DNA from: Bacteroidales bacterium | Lineage (GTDB): Bacteria > Bacteroidota > Bacteroidia > Bacteroidales > ML635J-15 | Length of the DNA stretch: 11,099 nucleotides | Assembly (NCBI GenBank): GCA_028696755.1 | Contig: JAQVGK010000060.1 | Span: forward strand, 1 to 11,099 | Direction of reading: 5' to 3' | Part shown: positions 4,734 to 11,099 of the stretch, in pieces | How positions within the stretch are numbered: the stretch's first letter is position 1 | Layout of the letters: the number at the start of each line of letters is the position of its first letter | The notes under the pieces: generated by a model | What the model saw: only the letters and a program-made list of their open reading frames with translations | Database searches by the model: none | Told to the model about the DNA's origin: nothing | Translations under genes and position numbers: made by a program

Positions 4734-7391
4734 TTATTCCTTCACAAAACTGAAAACTTTTTCACCAGTTTTGATAAAATAGTTACCAGCAGGCAATTCT
4801 CTAACATCAATTCTAATGTAATTTGATTCAACAGTTGAAACAAAAACTATTTTACCTGTCGCATCAACAATTTCTACATTATTTGCAGTAACATTGTCAA
4901 TATTGATAAACGAAGATGTTGGATTAGGATAAATTGAAACAACATCCGAATTGTTAATCTCATTTAATGTAGTAATATCAATGTAAGTTCCATATTCCGA
5001 ACTGCTACATTCGTTAGTTACTGTAAGAGTTACATAATACTGTCCGTCCATCATATAAGTAAACATAGGATTCTGTTCTGTAGATGTAGAAGGTAAAAAC
5101 TCATTATCGCCAAAATTCCATGCCCAAGTATCAGCATTTTCTGATTCGTCGATAAAGCTTACTTCAAAACCATTAACAGTATATGAGAATTCTGCATTTG
5201 GAAATACATCGCAATCATAGATGTTGATCATATCTACAGCCACACCTTCAGTATCAGCCATAGAGAAAGTTCCATTGTTAAATACAAATCTGAATTTTAC
5301 ACTAGATTGACCAGCTAAATAATTCATATCAGTTGCAACCTGAATCCATCCTTCAGACGATCCACTCCAAGTTCCAAATGACAATAAACCACCACCATAC
5401 CAGCCGGTAGCAGCAAGTCCAGCATTTACAGTGTCCCAAGTATATCCATCAATTGAATATTCGAGATAGAAATTTGCTAGCATAGATGTTTCATACTGAA
5501 CCATTGCTTTGAATTTTGGGTTTACCATATCACTAAAATCGAAACATGGTGATTCGAGATAAGAAATTTCGGCTGGATCGTTGAATCCCATTGCATTTGT
5601 AACCCAAGCGTAGTCGCCATCAGCAGCAGCACTAATCAAAGTATTTGCTGGCATCGCAAGTTCCATCGTAGAGTTTTCGCCATAAGCATACCAACCAGCT
5701 GCTCCAGCTTCAAAAGATTCGGTATAATCATCGGCAGGAATTGTATTTTGAGATAGAACAAGTTTGTAGAATTCATCATTAGAATTGTCTTCATCTCCTG
5801 TGTGATTTGTTTTTGCAATTATTTCATATTCACCAGCGGCACTTAGATCAGCTGTAAGTGTGAACATAAACTGAACAGTAGCTCCAGCAACAATCGAAGC
5901 AATAGTTTGATCAGCAGCAAGCCAAGTAGAACCACCATCAACAGAATAATTAACTGCAACATTTGTTTGATCTTGTGCACCAAAATTTGTTACTTCAATG
6001 CTTACAGTTTCGATATCAGATAATCCACAGCTAGTATTTGGAGTGAGAATAGCTGTTACACCAACATCATTTAAAACAGCCTCTTTAATTCCAAAATCAT
6101 CAATAGCAATTCCGTTTGCAACCAAGAAACCACCAGTATAATTAATTCTAAATTTTACATTTGATTGTCCAGCCAAGTCGGGCATTTGAACAACAATATT
6201 TTCCCAACCTTCGGTTGCAGTTAAGTCAGCAACAGTTACAGTCCAGCTTGCACCACCATCGGTAGATGCCTGAACATTTGCAGTATTACCAAATAAAGAA
6301 AATGCAGCCCAGTAATTTAAGTCGAGTGTAGGGAGAAATAATGAACTTAAGTCGTAGCAAGGACTTTCGATGTAAGAAGTTTCAGATGAGTTTGTATTTC
6401 CATCCAAATTTGTTACCCAAATATAATCCCCGGATGCAGCAGAGTTGATAACTAATTCTGGTAATAATTCATCAGGATTTCCGTACTCCCAAGAAGATGC
6501 TGTTCCTCCAGTTGACCAATAGCCATCACCACTTTCAAAGTCTTCGCTAAATGGGAAAGAGTTGTAAATTGGATAATGAACAATGCTAGCAGCCATCATA
6601 TCATTTGCTGCATTTTCATCACCTGCAAGTGCAGAATAAACTTCAACATTATAAGTGCCGATTGTTGCAAACGACTCTTCTGTTCCAAATTGAAAGAATG
6701 CAGTTTCATAAGCATTGATAACACCAGTATATGTTTCGGTAACAACCGCACCGCCATTGATGCTATAGTTTACATCAAAACCAGAAATTGCAGCATAACC
6801 GTTATTTGTAATATAACATCCTACATAACCACTTACGAGGTCACAAGCAGAATATGGAAGTTCTACAGAAGTAATCGCAGCATCAAGTTCCATATTTTTT
6901 GTAATTTCGATATCGAAATTTACATTGCTTGTAGAACCCAACAAAGTGTTTGCTGTACTTACAATTATATAGTAAGTATTTCCACCTAAAACATTAATGT
7001 CGCTGAGGGATGGATTTGATTGAACATCATCAACAGAAGCAATACAATTTGCCATTGGATCATCTGGACACTTGTCGGTTAAGAATAATCCAATATTAGC
7101 AAATGGCAACATTCCAGCATTCACAATCGAAGTGTTTAAAAGAGCAATGTTGATTTGCATATCACTAGCTGGAACAAAACGGAAAACGAAATCTTCGTTA
7201 ACCATAGAGGCCGAACCACATGCATCAAGATCGTCATAATCATTTACCATTCCGGTAGTTGACAATCCAGTAGCAGAATAAGGAATAGAAAGAATGTCTA
7301 ATGGCGTGAGGCAATCTTGCTGAGCCACAGAAACTGCTGAATACAATAGGAGCATTGTAACAGCGATAAATCCTGTAAAAATTTGTTTCAT
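4734..7391 (-). CDS. Secreted modular protein with PKD domain and T9SS type A sorting domain
   Basis: An 885-residue exported protein without a recognisable enzyme domain. Residues 1-23 are a signal peptide (K2, hydrophobic core, V-S-V-A before Q24). Residues about 27-165 resemble a bacterial pre-peptidase C-terminal-type beta domain (the DFVFRFVPASD and TYYIIVSTA segments). About 168-275 and 435-550 look like CARDB-type beta sandwiches. About 283-432 and 557-727 are two related jelly-roll-like modules sharing E-x-FE-x-G, SAA-x-GDY-x-WVTN, SY-x-ESPC-x-D and LAGQS-x-VKFR. About 728-805 is a PKD domain with W-N-F-G-D. About 812-885 is the T9SS type A tail with the YPNPTSS segment, which is normally cleaved as the protein reaches the outside. 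A role in adhesion or binding of surface or extracellular polymer is inferred. ATG 7391 fits the signal peptide. Terminator 4687-4715 lies just behind the stop. Confidence 0.92.
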   Translation of the reverse strand: MKQIFTGFIAVTMLLLYSAVSVAQQDCLTPLDILSIPYSATGLSTTGMVNDYDDLDACGSASMVNEDFVFRFVPASDMQINIALLNTSIVNAGMLPFANIGLFLTDKCPDDPMANCIASVDDVQSNPSLSDINVLGGNTYYIIVSTANTLLGSTSNVNFDIEITKNMELDAAITSVELPYSACDLVSGYVGCYITNNGYAAISGFDVNYSINGGAVVTETYTGVINAYETAFFQFGTEESFATIGTYNVEVYSALAGDENAANDMMAASIVHYPIYNSFPFSEDFESGDGYWSTGGTASSWEYGNPDELLPELVINSAASGDYIWVTNLDGNTNSSETSYIESPCYDLSSLFLPTLDLNYWAAFSLFGNTANVQASTDGGASWTVTVADLTATEGWENIVVQMPDLAGQSNVKFRINYTGGFLVANGIAIDDFGIKEAVLNDVGVTAILTPNTSCGLSDIETVSIEVTNFGAQDQTNVAVNYSVDGGSTWLAADQTIASIVAGATVQFMFTLTADLSAAGEYEIIAKTNHTGDEDNSNDEFYKLVLSQNTIPADDYTESFEAGAAGWYAYGENSTMELAMPANTLISAAADGDYAWVTNAMGFNDPAEISYLESPCFDFSDMVNPKFKAMVQYETSMLANFYLEYSIDGYTWDTVNAGLAATGWYGGGLLSFGTWSGSSEGWIQVATDMNYLAGQSSVKFRFVFNNGTFSMADTEGVAVDMINIYDCDVFPNAEFSYTVNGFEVSFIDESENADTWAWNFGDNEFLPSTSTEQNPMFTYMMDGQYYVTLTVTNECSSSEYGTYIDITTLNEINNSDVVSIYPNPTSSFINIDNVTANNVEIVDATGKIVFVSTVESNYIRIDVRELPAGNYFIKTGEKVFSFVKE

Positions 7392-7433
7392 AGTACAACG
7401 GTTTTAGTTAATAGTCTAATTGAATATTTGAGC

Positions 7434-7441
7434 CAAAGTTA
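7434..7441 (-). promoter_or_regulatory. Bacteroidota -7 promoter element for the T9SS protein gene
   Basis: On the minus strand this reads TAACTTTG, an exact match to TAnnTTTG, and lies 42 nt before the ATG. No well-spaced -33 TTTG is seen; the terminator of the transporter gene occupies that space. The leader would be about 35 nt. Confidence 0.5.
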
Positions 7442-7453
7442 AAAATAATAAAC

Positions 7454-7482
7454 AAAAAAGCCACCTTTTGGGCAGCTTTTTT
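7454..7482 (-). terminator. Intrinsic terminator of the peptide transporter gene
   Basis: AAAAAAGC (7454-7461) pairs with GCTTTTTT (7475-7482). On the minus-strand RNA the two inner positions are U-G/G-U wobbles and are followed by CC/GG, giving a continuous stem of about 12 bp around CAAAA with a T-run tail. It lies 20 bp past the stop of the transporter, so the transporter and the T9SS gene are probably separate transcripts. Confidence 0.8.
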
Positions 7483-7502
7483 TATTAACTATTTGTTAAA
7501 TG

Positions 7503-9014
7503 TTATTTTGACACTCTTTCGAGCCATTTTACCATAGAAAACATTGCTATCATAGAGAGAGAACAAACTACCACGAACACTGTCCATGTAACAGAAATTG
7601 AAATGCTTTCGTACATCATTGCACCCATAAATAATGAGAAATTTCCTATTGCAGTGGCACCTAGCCAAGCTCCTTGCATTAGTCCTTGTAAGTGAGCTGG
7701 AGCAACTTTAGAAACAAATGATAATCCCAAAGGAGAAATAAATAACTCTGCAACAGTTAAAATAAAGTAAGTTCCAAATAGTAACCATGGAGTAATTCTT
7801 TCAGCATCTGGTAAACCACCCATTGCAGTTACTTCAGATAATTTCGGTAGTCCCAGCGAGCCAACAGCCATTAATACAAAACCAAGTGCTGCAATCCCCA
7901 TCCCAATTCCAATTTTCTTTGGTGTTGATGGTTCTTTGCCTTTTTTTGCAAGTGCTCCAAAAATCCACATTATAACAGGTGTAAGGAATACAACAATAAA
8001 TGGGTTAATAGATTGGAAAATCTCAGCAGAAAGTTGTATACTGCCTATTTTTAAAAGTGTATAGTCTTTGGCAAACATTGTTAATGTTAAACCATTTTGG
8101 TGGAAAGAGAACCAGAAGAAGATTACTACTCCAAATACTGCAAATAATGCAAGAATTCTTTGTTTGATTTCTTTTGCATCTTGCTTTATTTCTTCTTTAG
8201 TATAGGTTGGATTATCATCCTTTTTAACCTTAGCTGCAGGATTTGGTAAAGTCTTCTTATAAATAATAAAGATAACTAACGAAATTAACATTGCGATAAT
8301 TGCAACCGAAAAAGCATAGTGAAAACCAGTGTTAAATGCTTCTAGGTAGTTCTTTGCAAAAGCTGCCATATCTGCAGGAATTGTTCCTCCTGAAACTTGA
8401 GTTGCAAGCTCTGTAAATCTACCGTCAATTACATCTTGAGCCATTTTTCCATCATTAAATTGATGACAAAGTGCAGGTAAATCTTGATGATATTCAAAAC
8501 CCTGAGATTTTACAAACCAGTTACGAACATAAGTTGCAGCAAATGGAGCAAACATACCACCAACATTAATAAACATGTAGAAAATCTGAAACCCAGAATC
8601 TCTTAAATGCTTATACTGTGGGTTGTCGTATAACTGACCAACTACAGCCTGCAGATTACCTTTAAATAAACCATTACCAAACGCAATAACAAGTAGAATT
8701 GCCAAAGCAATGTACTTGGTAGAAATTAAGGACGGAATAGTTAGTAGAACATAACCAGTAGTCATTACAAGCAAACCAGTGATAATAGTGCCTTTGTAAT
8801 TTTTCAATCTATCAGCAATAAGCCCCCCAACAAGAGCAAGAATGTAAATAGCTCCATAAAAAATTGAATATAATCCTCCGGCTTCCTCACCAGTCAAATT
8901 AAATTTTGACATTAAGAATAATGTCAATATCGCCATCATCGTATAAAACCCGAAACGCTCGCCCATATTGGCTAAAGCTGCCGGAATTAAACCCTTAGGT
9001 TGATTTTTAAACAT
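7503..9014 (-). CDS. POT/PTR2-family proton-coupled di- and tripeptide transporter
   Basis: A 503-residue inner-membrane protein of the proton-dependent oligopeptide transporter family (major facilitator superfamily), which imports small peptides with protons. The helix-1 motif reads N16-M-G-E19-R20-F-G-F-Y24; the usual form is ExxERFxYY, so the first Glu is Asn here. Other family marks are GLIADRL after helix 2, F-Q-S-I-N-P-F-I-V in helix 8, PWLLFGTYFILTVAELF-x-SPLGLS in helix 10 and LQGLMQGAWLGATAIGNF in helix 11. A hydrophilic insert of about 60 residues (about 170-230) sits between helices 5 and 6, before HYAFSVA; similar inserts are, as I recall, common in Bacteroidota members. Length is normal and the start is fixed by the FKNQPKGLIPAALANMGERF-type opening. 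A promoter lies upstream and a terminator follows. The exact substrate range cannot be read from sequence. Confidence 0.93.
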   Translation of the reverse strand: MFKNQPKGLIPAALANMGERFGFYTMMAILTLFLMSKFNLTGEEAGGLYSIFYGAIYILALVGGLIADRLKNYKGTIITGLLVMTTGYVLLTIPSLISTKYIALAILLVIAFGNGLFKGNLQAVVGQLYDNPQYKHLRDSGFQIFYMFINVGGMFAPFAATYVRNWFVKSQGFEYHQDLPALCHQFNDGKMAQDVIDGRFTELATQVSGGTIPADMAAFAKNYLEAFNTGFHYAFSVAIIAMLISLVIFIIYKKTLPNPAAKVKKDDNPTYTKEEIKQDAKEIKQRILALFAVFGVVIFFWFSFHQNGLTLTMFAKDYTLLKIGSIQLSAEIFQSINPFIVVFLTPVIMWIFGALAKKGKEPSTPKKIGIGMGIAALGFVLMAVGSLGLPKLSEVTAMGGLPDAERITPWLLFGTYFILTVAELFISPLGLSFVSKVAPAHLQGLMQGAWLGATAIGNFSLFMGAMMYESISISVTWTVFVVVCSLSMIAMFSMVKWLERVSK

Positions 9015-9058
9015 ATCAATTAATTTTAGTTAATAATTATTCTTTTTTTATCGCTTTG

Positions 9059-9088
9059 CAAATATAGAAATCTTTTTCTTATTGCAAA
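9059..9088 (-). promoter_or_regulatory. Bacteroidota promoter (-33/-7) for the peptide transporter
   Basis: Minus-strand TATATTTG (9059-9066) matches TAnnTTTG, and TTTG (9085-9088) lies 18 nt upstream, the usual -33/-7 spacing. The transcript would start near 9052, with a leader of roughly 38 nt. It is the best-formed promoter in the window. Confidence 0.65.
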
Positions 9089-9143
9089 GTTTTTGTTAAA
9101 AAATAAACTAATCAAATCTCAATTTATTTTACCCAATTTCAAT

Positions 9144-9151
9144 TATCTTTA
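9144..9151 (+). promoter_or_regulatory. Possible -7 promoter element for nnr
   Basis: TATCTTTA differs from TAnnTTTG at the last base and lies 21 nt before the nnr ATG. No clear -33 element is seen. Placed back to back with the transporter promoter in the 158-bp divergent region. Confidence 0.35.
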
Positions 9152-9172
9152 CACTTAGTTAAAAGTTATACT

Positions 9173-10693
9173 ATGAAAATCTTCACATCTTCGCAAATCA
9201 GGGAAATAGATGCTTTTACAATTGCCAACGAACCAATTGCATCTATAGATTTAATGGAAAGAGCAGCAACCGAATTGTACAAAAGCATAAGTACCAATTT
9301 AATTTGGGTAAATCAAAAGCTAATTATTTTCTGCGGAACAGGAAATAATGGTGGCGATGGTCTAGCTCTTGGCAGGATGTTTACCGAAAACGGATATGAT
9401 GTTATTACAGCTTTTTGCAAATTCACCGATAATATTAGCAATGATTGTAAAACCAACTTGGAAAGATTACAAAAAACAAATGATGCAAAAATAGTCGTAC
9501 TTCAAGATGCCGATAATCTGCCAAATGTGGAAGATAGAATAATTATTGATTGCCTTTTCGGAACCGGCTTAACTCGTAAAGTAGAGGGTAAATATGCCGA
9601 TATTATTAATTATATTAATGATTCTGGCAATAAAGTCTATTCTGTGGATATTCCTTCTGGTTTATTTGGTGAGGATAATTCGACAAATGATGGTGCAGTA
9701 ATTAAGGCCGATGAAACATTTACGCTGGCATATCCGCCACTTGCATATTTCTTCGCCTCAACAAACAAGTATTTTGGATATTTAAACATTCTAGACATTG
9801 GACTGCTACAAGAAGCAGAGACCAAGATTACCACACCTTATATTAATATAGAGAGTGATGATGCAATGAAGCTTCGTCGTTATCGTAGTAGATTTGGTCA
9901 CAAAGGAAATTATGGACATTCGCTTTTAATTGCTGGATCTTTTACAAAAGCTGGAGCGGCTGTGCTATCGGCGAAAGCATGTATGAGAGGCGGTACAGGT
10001 TTACTCACTGTTCATGTTCCTTCCAAACTGGTTGATGTTCTGCAAATTTCAGTTCCTGAGGCAATGATTTCGGTTGATCAGAATCAAACATGCTTTAGTG
10101 GAATTTCTGATTTTGAAAAATATTCTGCTGTAGGTATTGGTCCCGGTTTAGGAACTGATAAAAAAACCGTTGCCGCTTTTACCGAATTTGTAAAAAAGTG
10201 CAATAATCCATTAGTAATTGATGCCGACGCACTAAATATTTTGGCCATGCAGCCCGAGCTAATAAGTTTGTTGAAGCCAGGAACAATATTAACTCCGCAT
10301 CCAAAAGAATTTGAGCGACTTTTTGGTAAGTTCGAATCAGAATTTCAATGTATTGAGTTTATGAGAGATTTCTCAAAACGAACTGGAATAATTGTTATTC
10401 GCAAAGATGGAATTACAGCAATTTCGACAGGAGAGGGGCAAGTGTTCTTTAATGATGCTGGAAATCCAGGAATGGCAACTGGTGGAAGTGGCGATGTCTT
10501 GACAGGATTGTTACTTGCTTTATTAGCACAAGGATATGAGTCTCAAGAAGCAGCAATTTTAGGTGTTTACATTCATGCAGCAGCAGGAGATTTAGCATTT
10601 AGAAAAAAAGATGCCGAAGGTTTAATTGCCTCAGATATTATTAAATATCTACCAAAAGCATTTAAACAACTTCGGCGGAAGTTTTGGGAGTAA
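9173..10693 (+). CDS. nnr: Bifunctional NAD(P)H-hydrate epimerase / ADP-dependent NAD(P)H-hydrate dehydratase
   Basis: A 506-residue fusion of the two cofactor-repair enzymes acting on damaged, hydrated NADH and NADPH in the cytoplasm. Residues about 1-215 are the YjeF_N (NnrE) epimerase domain, with G-T-G-N-N-G-G-D-G at 55-63 and D-I-P-S-G at 159-163. Residues about 225-500 are the NnrD dehydratase domain of ribokinase-like fold, with HKGNYG at 243-248, GIGPGLGT near 323, DADALN at 350-355, TPHPKEF from 374 and the nucleotide-site segment T-G-G-S-G-D-V-L-T-G from 436, which contains the catalytic Asp441. Length and domain order match the bacterial fusion. The first residues, KIFTSSQIREIDAFTI, are the typical start, supporting ATG 9173. 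It converges with the next gene with only 2 bp between stops. Confidence 0.95.
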   Translation: MKIFTSSQIREIDAFTIANEPIASIDLMERAATELYKSISTNLIWVNQKLIIFCGTGNNGGDGLALGRMFTENGYDVITAFCKFTDNISNDCKTNLERLQKTNDAKIVVLQDADNLPNVEDRIIIDCLFGTGLTRKVEGKYADIINYINDSGNKVYSVDIPSGLFGEDNSTNDGAVIKADETFTLAYPPLAYFFASTNKYFGYLNILDIGLLQEAETKITTPYINIESDDAMKLRRYRSRFGHKGNYGHSLLIAGSFTKAGAAVLSAKACMRGGTGLLTVHVPSKLVDVLQISVPEAMISVDQNQTCFSGISDFEKYSAVGIGPGLGTDKKTVAAFTEFVKKCNNPLVIDADALNILAMQPELISLLKPGTILTPHPKEFERLFGKFESEFQCIEFMRDFSKRTGIIVIRKDGITAISTGEGQVFFNDAGNPGMATGGSGDVLTGLLLALLAQGYESQEAAILGVYIHAAAGDLAFRKKDAEGLIASDIIKYLPKAFKQLRRKFWE

Positions 10694-10695
10694 GA

Positions 10696-11099
10696 CTAAA
10701 AAACTTTAAAGGCCATCCATGTTCTTTCGTCGGCATCGTACAAAAATACTCTGTCGTTTGCAAAGGCAAATCTGAATACATCTGGTATTGGAGCTAATGC
10801 TGGTAATTTGGTTTCTCCAGTATTTTCACCTTTTAAGTTGAAGAAAACTAATTTGTCTTTTTCAACATTCAATAATACAAGCTCATATCCTTTTTTACCA
10901 GTATATGCTATGCTAGTATAATTGTAGTCGTATAGAGTAGAAGACGGAACTCCAATATTTACCGAGCTTAATTTTGATGGCTTTTTATAATTGTAAAAAT
11001 CGAAAGTTCCAGCCTCAATGTTGAAAAATACTACCGATTTTTTCTCGGGGCAATATGTGCCACAAGAATTAAATTCTGGTTGAAACATACCCTTTTGTA
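10696..11099 (-). CDS. C-terminal part of an unknown protein, beta-rich, cut by window
   Basis: The minus-strand frame is open from the window edge to TAG (10696-10698). An ATG at 11086-11088 would give 130 residues, but the codons before it (Q-K-G) remain open, no signal or A/T-rich start region is visible, and the first residues read like the middle of a domain, so the real start is probably outside. I do not recognise the family. The visible part alternates short hydrophobic beta-type strands with turns (KKSVVFFNIEAG, KGYELVLLNVEKDKLVFFN, NDRVFLYDADERTWMAF). This looks like blades of a propeller or other repeated beta sheet, but that is inference. Two cysteines (C-G-T-Y-C) lie near its beginning. 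It ends 2 bp from the nnr stop, with no terminator between them. Confidence 0.6.
   Translation of the reverse strand, partial: QKGMFQPEFNSCGTYCPEKKSVVFFNIEAGTFDFYNYKKPSKLSSVNIGVPSSTLYDYNYTSIAYTGKKGYELVLLNVEKDKLVFFNLKGENTGETKLPALAPIPDVFRFAFANDRVFLYDADERTWMAFKVF

Noticed and set aside
6576..6989. A plus-strand 137-codon frame inside the T9SS protein gene.
   Set aside because: It is a shadow of the minus-strand gene: rich in Ile, Cys, Asn and Ser with no domain, while the opposite frame has a clear signal peptide, domains and sorting tail.
1..11099. CRISPR arrays, tRNA or rRNA genes, and restriction or toxin-antitoxin systems.
   Set aside because: No regularly spaced repeats, cloverleaf-like segments or matching protein families are visible on either strand.

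Overview
The window comes from a member of the Bacteroidota, most likely a Bacteroidales/Marinilabiliales-type marine or anaerobic lineage. The evidence is an AT-rich background with poor Shine-Dalgarno sequences, several promoter matches to the Bacteroidota consensus (TAnnTTTG at -7), a protein with a type IX secretion (T9SS) sorting domain, a Bacteroidota-type PurM and a Bacteroidota-type release factor 1.

Layout. Positions 1-1676 (+) hold the C-terminal part of a glycoside hydrolase family 3 / beta-lactamase-like serine hydrolase fusion, cut by the window edge. It is followed by purM (1727-2899, +) and, 11 nt later, by prfA, encoding RF1. The family-matching prfA start (ATG 2911) is interrupted at codon 5 by an in-frame TAA (2923-2925). 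The rest of the frame is intact to 4002, with ATG 2998 as the first usable start after that stop. Next comes a 731-bp block without a gene (4003-4733). It is rich in inverted repeats, visibly more GC-rich in its middle part, and closes with a strong terminator. On the minus strand lie a large secreted modular protein with a PKD domain and a T9SS tail (4734-7391) and, upstream of it, a POT-family peptide transporter (7503-9014). A 158-bp divergent promoter region separates the transporter from nnr (9173-10693, +), the bifunctional NAD(P)H-hydrate repair enzyme. A partial minus-strand gene of unknown function (10696-11099) converges on nnr with a 2-bp gap.

How the genes fit together. Most are housekeeping or nutrient-use genes: cell-wall turnover, purine synthesis, translation termination, peptide uptake and cofactor repair. 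purM and prfA look co-transcribed. The secreted protein and the transporter each have a promoter-like element, and a terminator lies between them, so they are probably separate units.

The two points most worth a second look are the in-frame UAA at codon 5 of the gene for the factor that reads UAA, and the nested palindromic block between prfA and the T9SS gene. That block may be a dispersed intergenic repeat or the remnant of an insertion at the prfA 3' end.
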